Origin: Verrucomicrobiia bacterium
GTDB taxonomy: Bacteria > Verrucomicrobiota > Verrucomicrobiia > Limisphaerales > JAUIHU01
Assembly: GCA_030432175.1 (NCBI GenBank)
Contig: JAUIHU010000246.1
Location: forward strand, 1 to 6,747
DNA length: 6,747 nucleotides
Direction of reading: 5' to 3'
Below the pieces are notes generated by a model. That model saw only the letters and a list, made by a program, of their open reading frames with translations, had not been told where the DNA came from and ran no database searches. Below are positions 1 through 5,429 of this stretch, in pieces. Within the stretch, counting starts at the first letter, position 1, and each line of letters begins with the position of its first letter. Made by a program: the position numbers and the translations under genes.

Positions 1-28
1 ATCGGCGGCCGGACTATTAGATCAGGTG

Positions 29-43
29 AATCATTGAATGATT
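29..43. repeat. Perfect 15-bp palindrome AATCATT-G-AATGATT
   Basis: The arms 29-35 and 37-43 are exact reverse complements around one central G. The site is ~140 bases upstream of the first gene. A 7-1-7 dyad in an intergenic leader fits an operator for a dimeric regulator, but it is AT-rich and could occur by chance. No T-tract follows, so it is not a terminator. Confidence 0.4.
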
Positions 44-94
44 ACAACTCCTTCTTACAACCTTGAGACGGTTTTTCTGGTCCTGATGAATCGA

Positions 95-117
95 TTGACT
101 TATGGTTATAAAGTCAA
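95..117. promoter_or_regulatory. Dyad TTGACTT-N9-AAGTCAA, candidate operator overlapping a promoter
   Basis: The arms 95-101 and 111-117 are exact 7-bp reverse complements separated by 9 bases. The left arm contains TTGACT, close to a -35 consensus, and the spacer and right arm contain TTATAA/TATAAA, close to a -10 consensus. The spacing between these two is too short for them to form one promoter. The dyad lies 65 bases before the start codon of the receiver gene, where an autoregulatory site would be expected. No T-tract follows. Confidence 0.4.
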
Positions 118-181
118 AAGCGACTCATCAAACGATTTAATTGGCCAACAACCCCTGACCCCTTTTTAACCAAGAGATTAC

Positions 182-664
182 ATGGAAGCCCGTTTTGACA
201 TCACTCCCAAGCCGATATTAAAGCAGGATGTCCGCATTATTATCGCAGAAGATGATTCCGGACATGCGAGCCTGATCCAGAAAAATATTCAAAGGTCAGG
301 GATCACTAACCCGATCACCCGCTTCAGTGACGGCCAGGAGGTATTGGATTTTTTTGAATCATTTAAAGAAGGCATGGATCCGAATTCATTCCTGATATTA
401 CTCGATATTCGGATGCCAAAAATGGATGGTGTGGAAACGTTAAAGCGTATCAAGCAGGATCCGGAATTGAAAAGTATTCCGGTAATTATGCTGACTACGA
501 CGGATGATCCTGAAGAGGTTCGGCGCTGTCATTTCCTGGGTTGCAGCAATTATATTGTGAAACCGGTAGATTATTTGAAATTTGCCGAAGTGATTCAGCG
601 AATGGGACATTTTATTTCCATCATTCAAACCCCTGAAATACGATTTGCCGCCGGGTCTGGATAG
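182..664 (+). CDS. Stand-alone receiver-domain response regulator (Rcp1/CheY-like)
   Basis: This 160-residue protein is a single REC domain (about residues 17-145) with no output domain. The acidic pocket is E23/D24/D25, the phosphoacceptor is D75 in the run LLDIRMPKMDG, the switch residue is T105 in MLTTT, and the conserved lysine is K127 in IVKP. The long alpha2-beta3 region and the LTTTDDPEEVRRC segment are typical of the Rcp1 branch, whose members take phosphate from phytochrome-class and related PAS kinases. The 16-residue N-terminal lead and the short tail after residue 145 have no recognised domain. The ATG follows a weak AAGAG about 8 bases upstream. It is the first gene of a cassette, 44 bases before a REC-PAS-HisKA_3 kinase. 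It could be a phosphate carrier, a sink, or a regulator acting by protein contact. The family call is firm and the partner is unknown; the kinase at 2990-4219 is of the right class. Confidence 0.92.
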   Translation: MEARFDITPKPILKQDVRIIIAEDDSGHASLIQKNIQRSGITNPITRFSDGQEVLDFFESFKEGMDPNSFLILLDIRMPKMDGVETLKRIKQDPELKSIPVIMLTTTDDPEEVRRCHFLGCSNYIVKPVDYLKFAEVIQRMGHFISIIQTPEIRFAAGSG

Positions 665-669
665 AACAC

Positions 670-703
670 GCCTTCTTCTCATGTCTTAATAGCCGGCGAA
701 GGC
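670..703 (+). repeat. Short inverted repeat covering the Shine-Dalgarno of the next gene
   Basis: GCCTTC at 670-675 is the exact reverse complement of GAAGGC at 698-703, and the GAAGG in the second arm is the only plausible ribosome binding sequence for the ATG at 709. A smaller palindrome GCCGGC sits just inside at 692-697. If folded in mRNA it would hide the ribosome binding site between the receiver gene and the kinase gene. Six base pairs over a 22-base loop is modest, so the structure is only a possibility. Confidence 0.3.
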
Positions 704-708
704 CAATA

Positions 709-2265
709 ATGAATGCTTCCCGAAGGTATTATACACGTCAGTTGTACGGATCTAACGATAGTGGATCCAAAGGTGAACGCCGCAAACAAAGGCAGCAACC
801 TCCCAGCGCGAGCTGGAAGCGAAGTGAATCTCCTGGTGTTATCCTGATTTTGGATGATGACACCGCTCTGTTGCGATTGATGGAAATTCGTCTGCAAAGG
901 GAAGGGCACAGAGTACACACTTGTTGTGAAAAGGAGCAGGCTTTGGAATGGCTCCATCGAAATAAGGCGGATTTACTGTTTCTGGATTTAAAGTTGGATG
1001 GCGAAGACAGTTCCGACTTTCCCACCAAGCTTTCTGAGCACGGGCATTCCATTCCATTTCTGGTGATCACCGGGCAGGGTGACGAGAAAATTGCTGTCCA
1101 AATGATGAAGCAAGGCGCACTGGATTATTTGGTGAAAGACATCAAATTCCTGGATTTTGTACCAGCTGTTACGTCCAGGGCGCTGCATCAGATTCGTCAG
1201 GAACGACAGTTGATTGAGGCTGAACATGCGCTCAGAGTCAGTGAAACCAAACTTTCCAGAGCACAACGTATTGCCCACCTCGGTAGTTTTGAAATCAATC
1301 TCCCTTTGACCCCGAAATCACATTGGACCGGTTCACAAGAAACTGCGCGGATGATTTCCAAAAATTCCTTTGATGACCTGCTCAAGATGAATCTGGAGGA
1401 TTTTATCTCACTTCATGTTCACCCGGCTGATCAGAGTCTTTTTCAGCAAAGGATTGAGCAGGCAGTGGATTCAGTAGAGCCAATACAGTTTGAATTTAGA
1501 TTGATCTGCAGGAATTTAGAGGTCCGAGTCATGCAGAGTTCGGCTGAATCAAATTATTTCCATGCAGGCGCATCGGGGCAATTGACTGGCACACTGCTGG
1601 ATATCACCGATCGCAGGAAACTGGAGGAAGATATTCTAAAAATCAGTGATTGGGAAAAAAAACGCCTTGGACAGGATTTGCATGACGGCATTTGTCAACA
1701 CTTTGCAGGCATCGAATTCATGTGTGGAGCCCTGGAACAGAAATTGCAAAACAAAGGTGACAACAGCGCCACTCGGTCCATCGGTGATATTCGGCGCCTT
1801 GTCCGGGAAGGCATTCAGCAAACCCGAGCGCTCGCAAGAGGATTATCCCCGGTTGAAATGACAGAAGATGGGTTGATGGATGCATTAAAGTCATTGGCGC
1901 TCAATACAAAACAAATTTTCAGGGTCGATTGTGAGTTTCGCTGCGAATCGCCGGTTTTGATCCCAAACAATGAAACCGCTGTTCACCTTTTCAGAATTGC
2001 GCAGGAAGCTGTCAGCAACTCGATTCAGCATGGCAAGGCAACTCACATCATTATCCGATTTCATAAGGCAGCCAATTCAAAGATCCATTTATCTATTCAG
2101 GACAATGGGTCCGGGTTTCAGGAGGGATCTGAAAAAGGTCGTGGCATGGGGATGCGGTTGATTCGTTATCGTTCGAATATGCTGGGTGGATCGGCGGTCT
2201 GGATGAAGAACAGCTCTGAAGATCCAGGTTTAACGGTGCAAGTCATATGCCCTTTCCCGCATTAG
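709..2265 (+). CDS. REC-PAS-HisKA_3 sensor histidine kinase (NarX/DegS-class transmitter)
   Basis: This 518-residue cytoplasmic kinase has no membrane segment. Residues 1-42 are a basic, polar, probably disordered extension. Residues 43 to about 160 are a receiver with D49/D50/D51, phosphoacceptor D93, T121 and K143; K143 is followed by Asp instead of the usual Pro. After a helical linker, about 190-304 form a PAS-type fold ending in the DITDRRK hallmark. The HisKA_3 dimerisation domain starts near 315, with phosphorylated H325 in RLGQDLHDGICQ. The HATPase domain (about 423-516) has N-box N437, a G1 box D465-N-G-S-G469 and a G2 box G477-R-G-M-G481. HisKA_3 kinases normally phosphorylate NarL/FixJ regulators, and one is encoded 19 bases downstream. 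The N-terminal receiver makes this a reverse hybrid that can be tuned by another kinase. The ATG at 709 has a weak GAAGG 6 bases upstream; the next in-frame ATG is at codon 58, inside the receiver, so the start stands. The PAS ligand is unknown. Confidence 0.93.
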   Translation: MNASRRYYTRQLYGSNDSGSKGERRKQRQQPPSASWKRSESPGVILILDDDTALLRLMEIRLQREGHRVHTCCEKEQALEWLHRNKADLLFLDLKLDGEDSSDFPTKLSEHGHSIPFLVITGQGDEKIAVQMMKQGALDYLVKDIKFLDFVPAVTSRALHQIRQERQLIEAEHALRVSETKLSRAQRIAHLGSFEINLPLTPKSHWTGSQETARMISKNSFDDLLKMNLEDFISLHVHPADQSLFQQRIEQAVDSVEPIQFEFRLICRNLEVRVMQSSAESNYFHAGASGQLTGTLLDITDRRKLEEDILKISDWEKKRLGQDLHDGICQHFAGIEFMCGALEQKLQNKGDNSATRSIGDIRRLVREGIQQTRALARGLSPVEMTEDGLMDALKSLALNTKQIFRVDCEFRCESPVLIPNNETAVHLFRIAQEAVSNSIQHGKATHIIIRFHKAANSKIHLSIQDNGSGFQEGSEKGRGMGMRLIRYRSNMLGGSAVWMKNSSEDPGLTVQVICPFPH

Positions 2266-2284
2266 AGTCTAAAGAACAGCATCA

Positions 2285-2959
2285 ATGAGTCTAAATCAGC
2301 AGAAAATCCAGATCGTGATTGTGGATGATCATCCGATCATGAGACAGGGGGTTAAATTACTCCTCGAAAATGAACCCGATCTCCAGGTTTGTGGAGAGGC
2401 CGAGAAAGCTTCAGATGCCATCCAGGTTATAGAACAAACTCAACCTGAACTGGTCATCATCGACCTGACACTGGCACAAGGCAGCGGACTTGAGCTGATT
2501 AAAGACCTGACCAGTCGCTTTCCGGAGATTCTATCCCTGGCTTTGAGTATGCATGATGAAAACCTTTTCGCTGAGCGGGTGATAAAAGCAGGAGCCAAGG
2601 GTTATGTCATGAAACAGGAAGGGGGGGAAAAACTTTTAACTGCGGTTCGAAAAGCTCTTGCGGGGCAGATTTATGTCAGCGACGCTGTTGCAGCCAGATT
2701 GATTCAAAATTTATCCCAACCAAAGTCTAAAACCAAATCCGGAAGGTCGCAGTTGGAGTCACTGACGGATCGAGAGTTTGAAGTTTTTCAATGGACTGGT
2801 GAAGGTAAAAGCTCACGTGATATTGCGGAATCTCTGAATCTCAGTGTGAAGACAGTCGAAGCGCATCGTTCTAATATCCGTCGCAAACTGGACATCAAAG
2901 ACGCCACGGCTCTGGTACGCTTTGCAGTGAGATGGGTGGAAACTCAAAAAGTGGATTAG
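2285..2959 (+). CDS. NarL/FixJ-family DNA-binding response regulator
   Basis: This 224-residue protein has a receiver (about 8-125) and a LuxR-type helix-turn-helix (about 160-218). The receiver shows D14/D15, phosphoacceptor D60 in VIIDLTL, switch residue S88 and lysine K110 in YVMKQ. The DNA-binding domain begins LTDREFEVFQ and has recognition helix SVKTVEAHRSNIRRKL at 187-202, a clear GerE-type signature. The two domains are joined by a polar linker of about 20 residues rich in Lys, Ser and Gln. The gene starts 19 bases after the HisKA_3 kinase with only a weak AAAGAA before the ATG, which suggests co-transcription and perhaps coupled translation. By class and position it is the cognate regulator of that kinase. 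Its targets are not shown; the dyads upstream of the cassette and at 5295-5313 are candidates. The stop codon lies inside the stem of the shared terminator. Confidence 0.95.
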   Translation: MSLNQQKIQIVIVDDHPIMRQGVKLLLENEPDLQVCGEAEKASDAIQVIEQTQPELVIIDLTLAQGSGLELIKDLTSRFPEILSLALSMHDENLFAERVIKAGAKGYVMKQEGGEKLLTAVRKALAGQIYVSDAVAARLIQNLSQPKSKTKSGRSQLESLTDREFEVFQWTGEGKSSRDIAESLNLSVKTVEAHRSNIRRKLDIKDATALVRFAVRWVETQKVD

Positions 2960-2982
2960 TCTGCTGATGCTTGCGCTAATCC
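2953..2982. terminator. Bidirectional terminator hairpin between convergent operons
   Basis: GGATTAG at 2953-2959 is the exact reverse complement of CTAATCC at 2976-2982. The 16-base spacer can add a short inner stem (GC at 2963-2964 with GC at 2973-2974). On the minus strand the hairpin is followed after two bases by five T residues (complement of 2946-2950), a good intrinsic terminator for the kinase ending at 2990. On the plus strand only TGTTTGCT follows, so termination of the 182-2959 operon would be weaker. The left arm includes the stop codon of the NarL-type gene. Confidence 0.6.
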
Positions 2983-2989
2983 TGTTTGC

Positions 2990-4219
2990 TCAATGACTGG
3001 TAGCGATCTGAGAGCCATGTTGAGTGGCTCTTAATTCAACAAAAAAGCAACTGCCTTCCCCTTCTTCAGACTCGATCCAGATCCTGCCTTTCTGTTTCTC
3101 CATCATTCGCTGGGTCATGGTGAGTCCCAATCCATCGCCTATGGTTGACTTGGGATTGAGTCGATGGAATATCTCAAAAACTTTTCCAAGGTATTCTTTT
3201 GCTATTCCCAGGCCATTGTCCTGGACCCGATAAATCACCTTGTCATGATTAATGGAAGAATCGATCCGAATTTTTAACGGCCTCGACGGGTTTCTGAACT
3301 TGATGGCATTATCGATGAGATTAGTAAAAACCTGATCCACTAGACGCTGATCACCAATACAATCATGCAATGGCTCCTTGACTACGGTCGCCTCGGAGGA
3401 TTGAATTTGAAATTCCATTGCATTTAAAATATTTTGGACGATTTTATCTATTGGAGCTACTGAAAACTGAGGTTCTACTTTACCCAGTCTCGAATACTTC
3501 AGAAATCCGGACAACAACGCATCTATTTTCGTGACACCGGATAAAATATAATCAATCGCTTCGGGTACATCCCTGTTTAACAAATCACCCAAGCGGTTGA
3601 GTTCGCTACTGTCAATGTTATGCTCGTGGCTCAGGCGTCGAATCTCATTGCAAGCAAACTCCAGTTCCTTGCTGAATCCTTGAATATTCACCAGGGGCGA
3701 CCTCAAATCATGGGAAGCAACATAAACAATTGTCTCAAGCTCACGATTTTTCTCTTCCAATGAAGCCGCTAAATCCCGGAGTCGATTCTCCTGCTCTTTT
3801 CGGGATGTAACATCTCGCGCAATACCTGTGAAATAAACGCCGTCATCTAACTCAAACCGGCCAACACTGAGGTCCATCGGAAACTGCGTCCCATCTTTCC
3901 TCAAACCAACGACTTCACGTCCGATGCCGATTATACTCGCTTGTCCGGTTTGGTGATAATTTTGAAGATAACCATTGTGTTGTTCACGATAGGGAGAAGG
4001 CATTAAAACCTGGATATTCTTTCCGATCAATTCATCAGCCGCATACCCAAACATTTTCTCGCCGGCAGGATTGATCGCATCAATCAAGCCATCGCCTGTA
4101 ATAGTGATAATGGCTTCAACTGCTGTGTTTACCAGAGCATTGAGGCGACGAAAACTGCTGTTATCAGTGGCTTCCGGCTCCTTGGTAATGATCTTTTCAG
4201 GTACAGTCATGAACCACAC
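2990..4219 (-). CDS. PAS-domain sensor histidine kinase with FixL-like haem pocket and phytochrome-class transmitter
   Basis: This protein of up to 409 residues has no membrane segment. The PAS domain (about 24-141) is FixL-like: aligned by eye to rhizobial FixL, H81 falls on the proximal haem histidine and R101 in IIGIGR on the arginine that contacts bound oxygen, with the isoleucine preceding the loop (I96) also kept. N87 and S95 replace the FixL Arg206 and His214 equivalents. A coiled segment (141-163) leads to a HisKA domain with H170 in YVASHDLRSPLVN, then a HATPase domain with N304 in NLIDNAIKF, G1 D334-N-G-L-G338, F-box around 348-351 and G2 G361-D-G-L-G-L. The helix hairpin of the HisKA domain is about 20 residues longer than in Cph1-type kinases. 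The start is uncertain: GTG at 4219 or ATG at 4210 (three residues shorter); an AGG about 12 bases before the GTG slightly favours the former. It lies 20 nt after the AraC-type gene in one operon. Haem binding is predicted, not proven. Confidence 0.92.
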   Translation of the reverse strand: MWFMTVPEKIITKEPEATDNSSFRRLNALVNTAVEAIITITGDGLIDAINPAGEKMFGYAADELIGKNIQVLMPSPYREQHNGYLQNYHQTGQASIIGIGREVVGLRKDGTQFPMDLSVGRFELDDGVYFTGIARDVTSRKEQENRLRDLAASLEEKNRELETIVYVASHDLRSPLVNIQGFSKELEFACNEIRRLSHEHNIDSSELNRLGDLLNRDVPEAIDYILSGVTKIDALLSGFLKYSRLGKVEPQFSVAPIDKIVQNILNAMEFQIQSSEATVVKEPLHDCIGDQRLVDQVFTNLIDNAIKFRNPSRPLKIRIDSSINHDKVIYRVQDNGLGIAKEYLGKVFEIFHRLNPKSTIGDGLGLTMTQRMMEKQKGRIWIESEEGEGSCFFVELRATQHGSQIATSH

Positions 4220-4239
4220 ACAGCTACAAACCTAAAACC

Positions 4240-5151
4240 TCAAGCGGCCATTTCTGTCATCGACCGGTATTCTGTCGGAGACTGGCCAGTGAACTTCTTA
4301 AATACCCGATTGAAATGAGTCAGTGATTGAAAGCCAACCTGAAAAGCGACTTCACTGACGCGGATTTCTGGTTCGAGTAACAGACGCTTGGCTTTCTGGA
4401 TCCGAATTTTGGATACATATTCAGTATAACTTAAGCCCGTCGCTTTCTTGAATTGCTTACAAAGATAGTACGAACTGGTGTTGACCTTGCTGGCGACTTC
4501 TTTCAATGAAATATCCTCACCAATCCGTTCATGAATATACTGCTTGGCCCGCATGATGAATCCAGGAGCTTTCGTATCCATTCTGGAAGCAATTTCCTCG
4601 GCCATCGAGGTGAGTTGCTTGGCAAAAAACTCAAGAATCTGAAGCGCTGATTGGTATTGCTTCACTTCTACATTGGGAGTTTTTACCATATTCTTCAAAG
4701 TTTCCTGGATCTTATCCGCCAAACCGAGTTGCCGAAGTTTACTGGATAACAGTCGTGTTTTTTCAGATGTAATTGCTCCAACAAACACCCTGCCCGTTTT
4801 TAAAAATCCAATGACCTCACCAGAAAGTGTAATGGGAATGGCAGATTCGGAAGCTCCAAACGGACAGATTTCTGTCGTAGAACTTTTTTTGGCTTTCTCT
4901 AAAAGCCGCGTTTCAAATTCCATACACTCCGTGCAGGAGGCGCGACTCTCAATCAATTTGGAACAGAACCTGATCTGACAGGATTCGTCTGATTGGTTGA
5001 TTGATTCCCAGGTCTCTAATTGAGTTCCACTGGAAGGAATCAAAGATAAATCCATTCCGGTCGTTTCGGTAAAGGCATGACTGTAATCCTTGAAGAATGA
5101 ACTCTCGCTCAACTTCTGAACCAGGTCATGATGAAAAAATGTCTGTTCCAT
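4240..5151 (-). CDS. PocR-domain AraC-family transcriptional regulator
   Basis: The chosen start gives 303 residues. The N-terminal half (about 8-180) is a PocR-type sensory domain, a PAS-like fold predicted in the literature to sense small hydrocarbon derivatives; PocR itself answers to 1,2-propanediol. Five cysteines lie here: C58, C63, C73, C76 and C96, with FCSKLIES, CTEC and ICPFGASESAIPI being the typical PocR blocks. The C-terminal half (about 197-297) is a double helix-turn-helix of AraC type: first motif around 214-245 (ISLKEVASKVNTSSYYL), second around 263-296 ending FKKFTGQSPTEYR. The ATG at 5151 is preceded by AAGGAG at ideal spacing. Reading frame continues upstream to a TTG at 5196, but that codon sits in a leader hairpin without a ribosome site, so it was rejected. 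The gene heads an operon with the PAS kinase and follows the succinate dehydrogenase genes on the same strand across a terminator. The effector and targets are unknown. Confidence 0.93.
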   Translation of the reverse strand: MEQTFFHHDLVQKLSESSFFKDYSHAFTETTGMDLSLIPSSGTQLETWESINQSDESCQIRFCSKLIESRASCTECMEFETRLLEKAKKSSTTEICPFGASESAIPITLSGEVIGFLKTGRVFVGAITSEKTRLLSSKLRQLGLADKIQETLKNMVKTPNVEVKQYQSALQILEFFAKQLTSMAEEIASRMDTKAPGFIMRAKQYIHERIGEDISLKEVASKVNTSSYYLCKQFKKATGLSYTEYVSKIRIQKAKRLLLEPEIRVSEVAFQVGFQSLTHFNRVFKKFTGQSPTEYRSMTEMAA

Positions 5152-5157
5152 ATTCAA

Positions 5158-5163
5158 CTCCTT
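5158..5163 (-). promoter_or_regulatory. Shine-Dalgarno AAGGAG of the PocR-AraC gene
   Basis: On the minus strand AAGGAG precedes the ATG at 5151 by six bases. This site decides the start of the regulator and rules against the 15-codon longer frame. It begins one base after the end of the leader hairpin at 5165-5197. Confidence 0.85.
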
Positions 5164-5164
5164 C

Positions 5165-5197
5165 TTTGAAACCGAGGACTCCAACCCTGGTTTCAAA
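5165..5197 (-). promoter_or_regulatory. Leader inverted repeat abutting the ribosome binding site
   Basis: TTTGAAACC (5165-5173) and GGTTTCAAA (5189-5197) are exact 9-bp reverse complements with a 15-base spacer. In the minus-strand transcript this forms a 9-bp hairpin ending one base before the AAGGAG of the PocR-AraC gene. It could be an RNA element that affects ribosome access, or a DNA operator for autoregulation by the AraC-type protein. There is no T-tract, so it is not an intrinsic terminator. Confidence 0.55.
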
Positions 5198-5280
5198 ACT
5201 CTGTATCGGTTCTCCGCAAAGTATTAAAGAGGAAATTGAACCGAAAAACCATTAGCTGGTTGCCTGATTCTATTTCATCC

Positions 5281-5321
5281 AATTGCCTGCTCTATCTAAG
5301 GGAATCCCCTAGAACGCAATT
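5281..5321. promoter_or_regulatory. Composite dyad: 19-bp near-perfect palindrome inside an outer inverted repeat
   Basis: The core at 5295-5313 is TCTAAGGGAATCCCCTAGA. It is symmetric about the A at 5304 in eight of nine paired positions; only 5299/5309 (A/C) breaks it. It is flanked by AATTGC (5281-5286) and its exact reverse complement GCAATT (5316-5321), which are not concentric with the core (8 bases on one side, 2 on the other). It lies about 145 bases upstream of the PocR-AraC start codon. The core is most simply a binding site for a dimeric regulator acting on the regulator operon. No T-tract follows either side. Confidence 0.5.
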
Positions 5322-5342
5322 CACATGTTTTATTGGGCGCAA

Positions 5343-5378
5343 CGAAAAAAAACCGACAGCCTGATGCGTGTCGGTTTT
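5343..5378 (-). terminator. Intrinsic terminator of the sdh operon
   Basis: ACCGACA (5352-5358), extended by A residues, pairs with TGTCGGT (5369-5375), extended by T residues, over a 10-base loop. On the minus strand the stem runs into eight T residues (complement of the A-run ending at 5352), a strong rho-independent terminator 52 bases after the sdhB stop. On the plus strand only TTTTAA follows, and no plus-strand gene ends here. It separates sdh transcription from the PocR-AraC operon on the same strand. Confidence 0.85.
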
Positions 5379-5429
5379 AATCTCTGCCATCTTTGGTCGG
5401 CAGTTTATGGAGAAAAAGAATGATTAAGA

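Larger units (their letters stand above)
1..181. other. Non-coding leader upstream of the two-component cassette
   Basis: No convincing complete gene lies here. The first ~20 bases are GC-rich and the rest is AT-rich, so the 3' end of a plus-strand gene may enter from the left: frame 2 ends with a TGA at 35-37, frame 3 with a TAG at 18-20, and frame 1 stays open to a TGA at 64-66. None can be assigned to a family from so few codons. The stretch holds two perfect inverted repeats (29-43 and 95-117), an AT-rich TTATAA at 106-111 that could act as a -10 element without a good -35 partner, and two adjacent ACCCCT hexamers (151-156 and 158-163) just before the start of the first gene. It most likely carries the promoter of the 182-2959 operon. 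Confidence 0.5.

Noticed and set aside
3009..3033. Strong hairpin AGAGCCA-N7-TGGCTCT as a terminator
   Set aside because: The stem is perfect over seven pairs but lies in the last codons of the PAS kinase and has no T-tract after it on either strand; the hairpin at 2953-2982 is the better terminator.
3018..3041. Inverted repeat TGTTGA-N12-TCAACA near an A-run
   Set aside because: Six pairs, inside coding sequence, competing with the stronger hairpin at 3009-3033, and on the minus strand the T-run precedes rather than follows the stem.
4673..4978. Plus-strand 101-codon frame inside the PocR-AraC gene, and other antisense frames such as 3024-3233, 5640-5924 and 738-1070
   Set aside because: They overlap genes with clear family motifs on the other strand, show no domain of their own and have no ribosome sites.
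5152..5196. Fifteen-codon longer version of the PocR-AraC gene starting at a TTG (5196)
   Set aside because: The codon lies in the leader hairpin and has no ribosome site, whereas the ATG at 5151 has AAGGAG at ideal spacing and the PocR domain begins after it.
5291..5319. Sigma-70 promoter TTGCGT-N17-GATAGA on the minus strand
   Set aside because: Each hexamer matches the consensus at only three of six positions, too weak to list as a promoter even though spacing is right.
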